From NCBI GenBank assembly GCA_937625935.1, contig OW569353.1, forward strand, positions 310,001-374,000: a stretch of 64,000 nucleotides of DNA, in the 5' to 3' direction. The notes beneath the pieces are model-generated. The model saw only the letters and a list, made by a program, of their open reading frames with translations. It did not search any database and was not told the DNA's origin. Origin of the DNA: Tetramitus jugosus. Its lineage: Eukaryota; Heterolobosea; Eutetramitea; Acrasida; Vahlkampfiidae. A program made the translations under genes and the position numbers. This document shows, piece by piece, positions 20,745 through 30,987 of the stretch; position 1 is the stretch's first letter; each line of letters begins with the position of its first letter.

Positions 20745-23700
20745 ATGAAAGAAGAAATGTCAAGCAATGTTCTCTCTCTTGTTGGATACTGGAGACAAAA
20801 TAAAATTGATGAATTTGGAGTCGAACTCAAGAAGCTCCGAGATTTCCTTGAGGCTGAACCAACCCTGGTCAAGCTCGATACAGTTTGCCTATCCTCTCTT
20901 AGAGACGAATTCCTTCTGATAAGCTTCGATGAAATCGCGAGTAAAATCCACAGTAGTGATGCCGTATTGTTAGTTGAGGTTATTCGAAAGGTAATGGAGA
21001 TCACTGCGATTTCTTGGCTTGATTTGTTACAGAAAGACAGTGCGAACATGATTATAGCGACTCAGTTGTTGGATTGTGTTTATGGTTCAGAACATCTCAC
21101 TCTTGTAAAATGCAACGTATGTAAGCATAGAGTATCGTTTTCACTTTGACTGCTAATACCTATTGTATGTGCTAGATGCTTGCTGTTGTCGGATATTGCT
21201 GTTTGTCTTCCTTCGAGTGCAGAGATTACTTCTTCTCCCGAGGGTGTGAATCCATCACTGAATTACTGAAAGCAAGCGATAACCATCAATTCAGTATCCT
21301 ATGTGATTGTATTAGTAATATTCTGTATTGTCCCTCGAATAACAACAAGGATGGAGAAAAAATTCATCATTTCCAATGCCAGTTTGTTCATGTCATTCCG
21401 ATTTTAGTCAGGAGGATCGCAAATGGATATCAAGATGAATTGAACTCAGTAATTCTTTCGTTGTGGAATATTGTATATGATAATTGTGAGTGTAGTCAAA
21501 CTCTCTTGTCAGAGTATCCGAACATTGTTGACCATCTCTTGAAGTATGTAAACCATGAGTCTGAGTCAGTTCGAGGCTGTTCATTGCTTCTCCTGTGTTG
21601 GATTGGAGAAGCACAACTAAGTGAACTACCTGATTATGTTAATGTTGAGTATCTAGAGATGGGTGAGGCAATTGATGGAATCAAAGTCAATCACTTTGAT
21701 TCTGATCTGGTATCGAAAGGAATGAACACTATCGCTAACATAATTTGCAACCATCCCGAAATGGGATATGTGTTTGTAAATTCCAAAAGAGGTGCCTTTG
21801 TATCATTTCTTGTTCAGTACCTAGACAGTATGTACTTGTTAATATATGACCCATAGGCTTTATTCTTACTAACGTTTATTTAGACCTGGATGAAATAATT
21901 CTATCATCTGTCACTTTGGAACTTTATCGAATTATCTGTGCTTCCCCATATGCACGAGAAACTTTTCTGTACTACGGTTCAAGAATGAATCGATCCCCAG
22001 TATTGTGTCATTCTAACATAGGATTGTTCGATAATGGACTTCATGATTACCAAGTGGATATTAACATCATCACCCTAAAACTATTGAACATTCTTGCCCA
22101 AGAAAACTCTGGTCAGTGCTTCAAGCTTGTTGGACTAAAAAACATTAAGTACATTATCAACAACTATTTAAATACTGACCAAGAGTTGTCTTATGATCGT
22201 GTGAGGGAGACATTGAATTTTTTGGCTTGCATAACTGTGAACAACGACACGGTAGTATCACACCTTCGGGAGGATGTTCATATTATTCAGAGGATATCCG
22301 ATATTCTCCTTCATCTACCAATCAGTAGAGTTGAATTGTATCGCCCTATCTTCTCTCTATTGAAGTCATGCTTGGATCAAAGAAAAGAAAGCAATCATAC
22401 TTGCTCCACTTTATTTGACCGCATGTTAAGTATTCTGGAGCAGTCGTCACATTCTGGGGAACGAAAGGAGATCATTCAATTCCTCAGTGCAATAACTCAC
22501 GGAAAGAAGGATAATCAAGATTACTTTAGTAACAACTCTGATATCGTCAGAGATATCGAAAAGAGTTTGCAGTGTCCCAATGAACGACTCTATTCTCTGG
22601 AACTGATATACAGTTTGACCTATGACCATGATATCAACAAGAATATTTATCTAACAGAAGCGATCGTATCAACAATGTTGAATATTATTCAAACAAGGAG
22701 CAATGATTGTACCATTGATACTGTTATTCTCTCCTGCCTTTCTAATAACCCCAATAATCAATTGAAAGATCTTATCGCCAGACTAGGAGGAATGCAGGTC
22801 CTGTGCTCTCTTTTGAATGAGATTGAAACCCAAGAAGCAACCATACTATGTGTAAGAAGTATAATCTCGCATCATGAGGGACTCAGTCATCAGTTTATTC
22901 AATCAAACGGAGTTGAATCGTTAATGAAAATGATTCAAACAACTTCTAAGCAGATTCATCCAGATATCAATGATAGTGAAGAAGATCTAGAAAGTGATTC
23001 CTATGATATTGAAGATGAGAATAGCATCAGTCACAAAGCATTCTCCACACTAGTCTGTGTTCATGGATCACTTGCACTGGAGAGAGTAATTCAGCTACTC
23101 GAGGAGAAACATTCTTGCTTGGAGCAGATGGATCGAGAGGAACTGAAAACCTACCTGCCAGTATTGAATGGTCTCGTATACATGACCTCAGAATACAGCA
23201 TCGATGTTATGTGGCGAGTTCACAAAATTGTACACAATATTACACAAGCTCAACTCGAAGGATTGTCCTCAAACTGTCATGTACTACCAGAGTTATGGGA
23301 TGAAGAAGAGGTGATCCCTCATGCCATATTCATACTGTGCAATTTGACTTCATTGTCAGGCAATGACAAAGTATTCAAACAGTATCAGAATCGTATTGCC
23401 TCAAGCAACACGGACAAAGTAATGGGTAGATTGTTAAAAGTAGCGACACTTGCTCAAACACATTACTGTGACATGGAGCTCGAATCCATGGTGTACACCA
23501 TTTTGCACAACATGTGTTTCAATTGCGAAACAAACAAAATCAGTCTGTTGAATCATCATGATGGCTGTCTGCTGTTGCAAAGACTGAGTCAAATCATAAG
23601 AACAACACCAAGAAACAACAGCGACGACGATGATATGAGTCAAATGAATGAAAGTGATGGTGAATATGAGAAAGAACAACACGACGAGTTGTGGGAACGA

Positions 23701-23892
23701 TGTGTTGAACTATTTGTCATGTTAAATGAAGAGTGTGAGTGTCATGAGACGTGCGAGAGAATGATGGGGGAGAAGGAGTGTACTCAACTGTTGCAATACT
23801 TGACACAACAACATGTTGCCACTGAACGAGAAGTGAAACCCATTTTCATTGCAAAGTGCCAACAAATTCTGGGTCAAAATCTCCTTGCGTAA
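20745..23892 (+). CDS. Large helical-repeat (ARM/HEAT-like) protein, unknown
   Basis: I do not recognise a named family. Three exons (20745-21116, 21176-21827, 21884-23892) with GTATGT donors and TAG acceptors join in frame to give 1010 residues. The whole protein is leucine-rich and alternates amphipathic helices, as in ARM or HEAT solenoids. Examples are LGGMQVLCSLLNEIETQEATILCVRSIISHHEG near 690 and the segment holding FILCNLTSLSG near 870. An acidic insert (SEEDLESDSYDIEDEN) occurs near 745. There is no signal peptide or membrane segment, so it is probably a cytosolic or nuclear scaffold. Branch-site-like ACTAAC precedes the second acceptor. The exon structure is well supported because both splice joins restore a frame otherwise broken by stops. 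Confidence 0.75.
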
Positions 23893-23899
23893 TTTTTCC

Positions 23900-23910
23900 T
23901 GAACGTTCAA
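23900..23910. promoter_or_regulatory. TGAACGTTCAA palindrome upstream of eL13
   Basis: The near-perfect palindrome is centred about 132 bp upstream of the eL13 start codon. The same GAA-NN-TTC core occurs upstream of NOP56 and LTO1. It fits two inverted units of a heat-shock element (nGAAnnTTCn) as well as a ribosome-biogenesis regulon site. Function is inferred only. Confidence 0.3.
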
Positions 23911-24037
23911 GATAAAAATTGAACATTTGGTTGAACAACGGGGTCAACCGAAGCAAAAATCAACAAAAATTGTTAAGTAAAAACACAAAACAAAGTCATA
24001 ACATCACACATTCAACCTTTGGGAAAACACTAAGACA

Positions 24038-24703
24038 ATGACCAAGCACAATAATGAAATCCCATCTCACTTCAAGAGAAAGAAGTGGTCCAGAAGAGTC
24101 AAGATGTCCTTCGACCAGCCAATGAAGGCTGAGAAGAGACGACTCCTCAGACAAAAGAAGGCTGCAGCTGTCTTCCCAAGACCTTCCCAAGGTGACTTGC
24201 GCCCTGCTGTCAGAATTCCATCTTTGCACGGAAACTTCAGACAAAGAGCCGGTAGAGGATTCACTGTTACTGAGATTAAGCAAGCTGGTTTGACCGTTGA
24301 TTTCGCTAGAACCATTGGTATCTCCGTTGACACCAGAAGAAGAAACTTGAGCGAGGAAGCTTTGCAAACAAACATCCAAAGACTCAAGGAATACAAGGCT
24401 AAGTTAGTCCTCTTCCCATTGAAGAACGGTAAGGCAAAGAAGGGCGAGATCGCTGACTCTGCTGCTGATGCTTTGAAGAACGCTGTTCAATTGAAGACAA
24501 CTGTTCTCCCAATTGTTAACGACAGAACTATGCCAGAAGCAAGAGTTATCACTGCTGAAGACAAGAAGAAGTCCGTCTTCAAGACTCTCAGAAGAGCCAG
24601 AAGAGATGTCAAGAATGTTGGATACCTCTTCAAGAAGAAGAGAGCAGCTGAAGAAGCCGCAAATGCTACTGGAACCTCCGCAAAGAAGGCTGATGACGAA
24701 TAA
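24038..24703 (+). CDS. RPL13: 60S ribosomal protein eL13
   Basis: eL13 is a structural protein of the large cytosolic ribosomal subunit. The 221-residue intron-free gene has family landmarks throughout: HFKRKKWSRRVKMSFDQP near the start, the RLLRQKKAAAVFPRPSQGDLRP region (about 35-55), RAGRGFTVTEIKQAG (about 71-85), TIGISVDTRRRN (about 95-106) and IQRLKEYKAKLVLFP (about 118-132). Codon use is strongly biased, as expected for a highly expressed gene. An AATAAA hexamer (24699-24704) overlaps the stop codon. It converges on the seipin gene with 28 bp between stop codons. Confidence 0.96.
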   Translation: MTKHNNEIPSHFKRKKWSRRVKMSFDQPMKAEKRRLLRQKKAAAVFPRPSQGDLRPAVRIPSLHGNFRQRAGRGFTVTEIKQAGLTVDFARTIGISVDTRRRNLSEEALQTNIQRLKEYKAKLVLFPLKNGKAKKGEIADSAADALKNAVQLKTTVLPIVNDRTMPEARVITAEDKKKSVFKTLRRARRDVKNVGYLFKKKRAAEEAANATGTSAKKADDE

Positions 24704-24731
24704 ATTCTCTGCACATTGTCTTTTTGAAGCT

Positions 24732-26522
24732 TTACTTGTTTCGTTTTCTAAGAGTGGGATGCAGTTTGGCAGTTGTCTGATCTGCTTGATCAGAATCAAG
24801 GATTTTTGCATTTTCGTCATGCTGGTGATGCTGATCTGCCTCATTGTTTGTAGCGATTGCATCACGACTTGATTGGTTGTCTTGTTGCTCTTCGCTTGTT
24901 CCCTCGTGTGTCCTTGCCAGGCTTGGTGCATCATCACTCGAAGTGGATGGGGTAACTTTGGGTGCTCTGTGGATCCTCTTGGGTGGTTGAGGCTGGGTCT
25001 GTTGTTTGCCCAATCCGCCAATCTTTGCCCGATCACCAGATCTGGCGAAACGTTTGGGTTGTAGGACCTTTTGTTGCTGTGCTCTTGTGTACAGGATGAC
25101 AGCACCGATAATTACAATCACAAGTGACGTAATGCAGCTACAGAACAAAACAATGGGGAGAATGATGCACCATAGGATGAACCGGTAATGATACGTGTAA
25201 TATTTCCATCCAATCAGGTGAGCGTTGAAATGAATATGAGACGAGTAAAATTGAGCTCTGTTGTCAGAGATCTCCACACGCAGAATCGTGGTTGTCGTTG
25301 TTCCGTCATCAGCGAGGTTCTCTCGCTGTTGTAGAGCTGCATTGAACTGTTGAATAAGAATTTTGTCATCTGGTACCAACATGTGCAGCTGTTTCTGTTG
25401 AGATTGTTGACGCCAATTGATCAAGTAGAGTGGTGAGAAGATCAATGCATCCATCCATCTCAACAATTGACTCTTGTACTGTAGCATACAATTCATGTGA
25501 GACACAAAGAGAGTTCGAGTTGTTGTTGCGTCATTGTGGGATAGAGCTGGTGGTGATTTTTGTTGTTTCTGCTGCAATAGAGACATGCGAACAGTGAACA
25601 TGCCCACGTGTTGCATCATGAGATCATTCTCTGGTATCGAAAAATCAATACTCACTTGTTCAATAAATGTGACACTATCCATCACTTGTTGTTTCATAAT
25701 CTTGAACAGTGGAGCTTCACTGTGCTGTTGAATCACTAGATTCGAATACAAGCTATTACCACTCATGGGAGAGGACGCAGAAGAAGAAGAAGCACCGGCA
25801 GCAGCATAGTCATTAGACGACGACGACAATGATGATGATGATTGAATAAAGTGCAATGGATATCGATAGTAGAGCAATGGCTTGTGTGACATGAACAACA
25901 CATGGATAATAATTGTGCTAAAGAGTACACTTGCACTGAAAATGACACAGAATGCAATGAGACAAATCATGGCATGCATCAAATAGATGGCATACTGCTT
26001 GAGCAGTGGAATCCATTCATGTTCACAACGATGTCGAACATTTGAGGTCAATTGAGACACGGGTGAGACAATCATTGTGGATAGAGTGTGTTTGACAAGG
26101 TTGATGGGTAGATGAATGAACCATTGCTTGAAAAGAGTAATGGGATTGGTGGTGAGCAGTGATAGTCGTAGTGGTGGTAGTAATGATGGCGGTGATGTCG
26201 TTGTAGCAGCAGTAGCAGTATTTATGGTCTGATCATTATCATTGATGCTATTATTGTTGTTGTTATTGTGATTGTTGTTGTCTGTTTTGTTCGTATTGCT
26301 ACCGGTCGTAGTTGATGATGAGGTGGCGGTAGTGGAGGTGACCAGTTTCATGTCATACCGATCATAGTCATCATCACATTCATGTGCAGGAGGGACACGA
26401 CTGGAGTTGATTGAGTCTGTGATGGTTGAGGCTTCTTCTGCCCTCACCACCAGAGAACCACCACTGTCGAAAGTCGTTGCTATTGTTGTAGTTGTTGACA
26501 TTGTGCTGTGTTTGTTGATCAT
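24732..26522 (-). CDS. BSCL2: Seipin-like lipid droplet assembly protein
   Basis: Seipin is an ER membrane oligomer that organises lipid droplet formation. The 596-residue single-exon protein has two membrane helices, about 176-210 and about 447-478, with a luminal domain between them. That domain has the seipin core: an FSIPEND-to-HVGMFTVRMSLL segment, followed by a stretch ending in YKSQLLRWMDALIFSPLYL and later VEISDNRAQFYSSHIHFNAHLIG, just before the second helix. This order and topology match the family. Unusual features are a long N-terminal Thr/Ser/Asn-rich cytosolic region of about 130 residues, a Ser/Ala-rich insert just after the first helix, and a basic to acidic C-terminal tail of about 110 residues. 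A second in-frame Met (residue 8) is an alternative start. Confidence 0.82.
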   Translation of the reverse strand: MINKHSTMSTTTTIATTFDSGGSLVVRAEEASTITDSINSSRVPPAHECDDDYDRYDMKLVTSTTATSSSTTTGSNTNKTDNNNHNNNNNNSINDNDQTINTATAATTTSPPSLLPPLRLSLLTTNPITLFKQWFIHLPINLVKHTLSTMIVSPVSQLTSNVRHRCEHEWIPLLKQYAIYLMHAMICLIAFCVIFSASVLFSTIIIHVLFMSHKPLLYYRYPLHFIQSSSSLSSSSNDYAAAGASSSSASSPMSGNSLYSNLVIQQHSEAPLFKIMKQQVMDSVTFIEQVSIDFSIPENDLMMQHVGMFTVRMSLLQQKQQKSPPALSHNDATTTRTLFVSHMNCMLQYKSQLLRWMDALIFSPLYLINWRQQSQQKQLHMLVPDDKILIQQFNAALQQRENLADDGTTTTTILRVEISDNRAQFYSSHIHFNAHLIGWKYYTYHYRFILWCIILPIVLFCSCITSLVIVIIGAVILYTRAQQQKVLQPKRFARSGDRAKIGGLGKQQTQPQPPKRIHRAPKVTPSTSSDDAPSLARTHEGTSEEQQDNQSSRDAIATNNEADQHHQHDENAKILDSDQADQTTAKLHPTLRKRNK

Positions 26523-26605
26523 CTGACTTATTTTACTCGCTGGCGGTATTTTTTCCTGCGGGGCATGAAGCTAAAAATGGATCTTTATTTGAAGTTGAAA
26601 TGCGA

Positions 26606-29226
26606 CTAAGAATGTTGCTGGCTGTCATCCATAGAACGAAGCTCAGTAATGATGTCATTGATACTGGTGTACGTATCATGGAGTAACATCTTTGCCTTTG
26701 ATTGAAATATGATAAATTGTTGAAGCGTTTGGGCAATGTTGGAGAATGATCTGTTTGGTAGACTCTTTCGAATGTCTTCTCGATTCTTCTCATGGTTTCG
26801 TATCAAGCAACCAATGACGATACCAATATAGGAGGCAATGATTAGATTCTCCATGTGATGCTTCTTTGGCTTTCTTGACTTTAGTTGTTCATGTACTTGT
26901 TGTTGTGGCCGATTATCCAATGTTTCTGGTTGCATTTCTTGGTGCTGATCGTCCAGTTTGTCTTCAAGTGGTACTAGTTCATCACGATGCACCATCTCAT
27001 AGAACTCACAGAACAACTCGGCTACATACTTGCAGAATTTCTTGTTGTGATGAGGTTCAGGAAGTCTCACATCCTTCAATATCTCTCGTGCATTCCTGTT
27101 TTCTTCGGTCATGTTCGACAGTAGACCACAGCACAATGTCACCACATCAAAGTGCTTATTGTGGTTGGAGGCAAGTACTTGGGCAATGATTGATAGACCA
27201 TTTTCCAATGCGATAAAATTACATGCGTCTTCATTCTTGTTCGTTATATTGGTTAGGAATGTTAGGACAGCGACAGTACATTCGACAATGGGACTACTCT
27301 CAGGAAGATCGTGCAGCGAACTGTTCTTATCTATTGTGTTGTGACGTTAGATGATAGTAGGAAATGCAATTAGGTCAGTCAGTTGGATATCTGTTCGATG
27401 ACAACATTTAAATTGAAATACATACTTGTTCCAGTAGATGACAAACACTGCAGGCACTGAATCAACGCAGGCAACAATGTATTCCAGGCGTCATGTGTCG
27501 ACTCATCATTCTTTGAATACTTTTTGTACAGACCGGATCTCTCCAACATTCGGATACATTTGCAAAGATCAGATGCCAATCGATCTTCTCTCTTGTTCTC
27601 CATTTGTAACAAGAGACCAGGTACTAACTGTTCAATTGTGTTCAATGCACCAGATGCATGAAAGAACAATGATTGTTTCTCCTGTTCAATCTTCGCTTCT
27701 GTTAGATTCGACAGAGAACCACTGGTCAATGACTGTTCCATTTTTGCTTGTTGTCTCACAACAATGGTGGACATGGCATGGAGTGCTCTGGAGATGCAAC
27801 TTGTCTTGAATTCTTCATCGCTAAAGTTGTTGTTGTTGGACGCTAGTGAACCACTATTACCACCACTAGTTGAGGATTGAGACCAACGTTGCTGAGAATT
27901 GTCCAAGTGCTTGTAATTGGTAATGCTCAACGTTGCTGTTCTTACTCTTTTTCTACGAACAGACTGAGAAGAGTTAGTACTCTGACTGTTATTGTTGTTT
28001 CTATTGTGGTTCAATTTTTGGAGAATGGGATGCAATTGAATGGTTTGATGAATGACTTGAAAGTGATCCATTGTTAGATAGTCAACATTCAATGGATCGG
28101 ACAACAGGAATGACATGATTTGTGAGAGAAGCATCGAGAGAAGTATACTGTTGTTGTTGTTGTTGTCACTTGGATTGAAACACAGTGTCAAGTGATCTAG
28201 AACTGTGGATATCATGTTGTGTGCTCTGAGAAACACACAAAAGTCATCATTTGCCGCAGGGATACCAGTTGGTGTATTGGGAGTAGTATTCGTATTCGTA
28301 TTTGTGGTAGTAGTGGTAGTAGGTGTAGTTGTTGTTGAAAAGCACATGTCAGCCAAATTGGACGCACAATCACTCTTGCAATCATCATCGGATTCTGGTC
28401 TTAAGCCACGCAATAAATCATAAATTTCATCAATTTGCATCTGTTCCTTTCCACTCATTCTCAACTCGGATGCATTCTTGGTTCTTTTTGTTGCCTTGGC
28501 TATTGTTAGTGTTGTTGTTGTTGTCGTTGTTGTTGTGACTGATGATGATGTCAATCCCTTTCTCTTTTTACTCACATTGTTGTGATGATGCTTATTCGAT
28601 TGTGAAGATTTCGTTGATTGTTGAGATGTTGATGACTTGTTGTTGTTGTTGAAATTGTTGTCATCATCGTCATCATCGTCATCTTCATCATCATTGAAGA
28701 TGCTGTCATTCATTCCGTCGTCATCATCCTTGAACAAGTCTTCATTTTGATAATCATCTAAACTGCATTGAATTCTCTCAGTTTTCAGTGCATTTGTATT
28801 CACGTAGGATAGTGTTGTATTTGATTTGGGTTTGATATTTGGTGTTCGATTGTCTGTGCTTGTTGCTTTTGTAAGCCTCTTGGACAGGGTTGCTGTTGCT
28901 GTTGTTGTTGTTGTTTTCTTACTTGCAGCAGTGCTATTGTTGTTGCTAGTCGCATTGATAGTAGATGGTGTCTTGTTGTTGTTGTTGTTGTTGGTCTTTT
29001 GCAATGAACGTGATGATGATGATGATGTCTGTTTAAACTTTTGTATGGATTGCTTCAGATTGCTCATTGTATTTTTCATTTTCTGAGTTTTTTGTTTCGA
29101 ATGTGACTTGTCATCAAAATTAAAATCATCTTCTCCTTGACTGTCATCATCATCACTAAAATCAGAAAAGAGAGATGAGGATGCGGTGGATAATGTTGTT
29201 GTCGTACGGATCCTTTTGTTCGTCAT
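26606..29226 (-). CDS. WAPL: WAPL, cohesin release factor
   Basis: WAPL opens the cohesin ring with PDS5 and so removes cohesin from chromatin. Two exons, 29226-27426 and 27330-26606, are joined by removing a 95-nt intron with GTATGT donor, a CTAAC branch-like site and a TAG acceptor. The product is 841 residues. The first 250 residues are low complexity: Ser/Thr/Asn/Lys runs and an Asp-rich tract. I do not see the FGF motifs known from animal WAPL. The helical WAPL domain starts near 255 (EIYDLLRGLRPESDDD) and continues to the end. Exon 2 carries conserved parts such as VECTVAVLTFLTNITN and the ASYIGIVIGCLIRNH segment with a later LPNRSFSNIAQTLQQFI. Without the splice the first exon runs into a stop after about 15 residues of intron translation. 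Confidence 0.87.
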
Positions 29227-29390
29227 GTTGCTAATTGTTTTTTTTGTGGTCGAACTTTCAACTTTCTGCTGGAATGAAAAATGGAGGGAAAGTAGTTCTG
29301 TTGTTTTTCCTTGGCGGTTCTTGTTCCTCGGGAAGTCAGAGATAACATTTCAGGCGCACACAGCAAAGAAATCACCCCAAGCAAAAAGAA

Positions 29391-30785
29391 ATGCGAGTTG
29401 CAGTCATTGGTCTTGGAACAGCTGGTGCAGCAGTGAGTGTTCTACTGAAACGTACTGGTGGTCATTCTGTTGAAATATTTGAGAAATTTGCGAGTGCAAG
29501 GCCAGTTGGTTCAGGTATTTTGCTGCAGATGACTGGGATGTCAGTGTTGAATCATTTGGGTGCACTGGATCACGTGTTGGATCATGGAGCTATTGTTGAG
29601 AGATTGTACGGTACAACTGACAAGTCATGGTGGTCCTCCTCTCAAGCGAACAGTAATCAGTTCACTACGAGCAACGACAACAATAGCAAGGTTGTACTAG
29701 ATCTCGTGTATAAGGAATACAATGAGTCATTTTTTGGACTGGGGGTGCACCGTTCCACTCTCTTTGACTCCCTGTACAGCAAGGTGTGTCAAGAACAGAT
29801 TCCCGTACATTTCGATACAAGCATAACGGAGACATCTCTGCTCTTGAACAATGATTCTACCGATGGATCATATGTGAGAGATTTGTACTGTGAGAAGCAT
29901 CAGAAAACATATGGACCATTTGATTTGGTGATCAATTGTACTGGAACTCATTCTCATTTGCTCAATTCAGGCAGTCAATGCATCCAGAAGGCTCGTGCAA
30001 CATCTACATCGAACATTGACAATCAATTGAGAAAAGTGAAACCCTATGATTTTGGTTCCTTGTGGACCACTTGTCCCGACATTAATGGTGAGTTCACATC
30101 TCAGAAACAAATTATTCAAAAGTATAGGGATGCGTCGTACATGGCGGGTGTGATGCCCTGTGGAAGATTGAGTCACACGGATCAACCTCTAGTGAGTGTG
30201 TTCTGGAGTCTCAAGAGAGATCATGCAAAGGAGTTTTTGAATCCGGATTCATCCTTGGACGAGTGGAAAGAAAGATTTACAACATACTGGAATGTGTTGA
30301 CACCTCTAATGGATCATGTGAAGAGTAAGGACCAACTATTGTTTGCTCATTATAATGACATTCGTATGAAGCAGCACTACTATGACAACTTGGTGTATAT
30401 TGGCGATGTGTGCCATGGAACATCGCCTCAGTTGGGACAGGGAGCCAATTTGGCTCTCGTTGATGCGTTTACCCTCGCTCAATTGCTATCCAATCCACAG
30501 AGTAATGACAAGGTGGATGTTTCATCAGGTCTCAAGCAGTTCCACAAGATGAGACGCTCTCATGTTCAATACTACCAATATGCATCAGCTTGGCTGACTC
30601 CCTTCTTCCAGAGTGAGTCCAAACTGGCAGCTTTCATGAGAGATCACATCTTGGGTATTAGCTGTAAGGTACCACCGTTGCAATGGTGGATGTCGAGAAC
30701 CTTGTCTGGAATTCAGACTTTTGGTGGTACGCTGGACTTGAATGTTTCTCAAGTAGCTGACAAGAGGAAACAGATGAACAAGTGA
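29391..30785 (+). CDS. FAD-dependent monooxygenase (PHBH/UbiH fold)
   Basis: Enzymes of this class use FAD and NAD(P)H to hydroxylate aromatic or other small substrates. The 464-residue single-exon protein starts with the FAD-binding beta-alpha-beta unit VAVIGLGTAGAAVSVLL (GxGxxG, residues about 7-12), followed by Glu and Arg of the EKFASARPVGSGI segment. The second FAD motif GDVCHGTSPQLGQGANLALVDA lies at about 338-359, where GD contacts the flavin and the helix after it is typical. The substrate cannot be told: the middle beta-sheet domain is divergent. There is no signal peptide or C-terminal membrane helix, so it is probably cytosolic. It is divergent from WAPL, with 164 bp between starts. 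Confidence 0.85.
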   Translation: MRVAVIGLGTAGAAVSVLLKRTGGHSVEIFEKFASARPVGSGILLQMTGMSVLNHLGALDHVLDHGAIVERLYGTTDKSWWSSSQANSNQFTTSNDNNSKVVLDLVYKEYNESFFGLGVHRSTLFDSLYSKVCQEQIPVHFDTSITETSLLLNNDSTDGSYVRDLYCEKHQKTYGPFDLVINCTGTHSHLLNSGSQCIQKARATSTSNIDNQLRKVKPYDFGSLWTTCPDINGEFTSQKQIIQKYRDASYMAGVMPCGRLSHTDQPLVSVFWSLKRDHAKEFLNPDSSLDEWKERFTTYWNVLTPLMDHVKSKDQLLFAHYNDIRMKQHYYDNLVYIGDVCHGTSPQLGQGANLALVDAFTLAQLLSNPQSNDKVDVSSGLKQFHKMRRSHVQYYQYASAWLTPFFQSESKLAAFMRDHILGISCKVPPLQWWMSRTLSGIQTFGGTLDLNVSQVADKRKQMNK

Positions 30786-30987
30786 AGCCTGGCGCGAAAA
30801 AGTTCAAAAAACCAAATACCAAAAACTTTGTACAACAAAAAATAAGAATAACAACTCCTCATCACAACACAGGGCCACAACATGCGTTTGTTTGATCCAC
30901 ACACGAATTGTAACCAAAATTAGAGAATCACAACAATCATCAACCAGCACACACAAAAAAGAATCACAACCACGCACAACAATAAAC

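Noticed and set aside
26533-26793. 86-codon minus-strand frame at the WAPL 3' end
   Set aside because: It overlaps WAPL exon 2 in another frame, and the WAPL reading carries the conserved family segments to its own stop at 26606.
30892-30987. Upstream extension of the giant protein starting at TTG
   Set aside because: It is a non-ATG start; the stretch reads like a 5' UTR, and ATG at 30988 follows a run of A and C typical of starts in this window.
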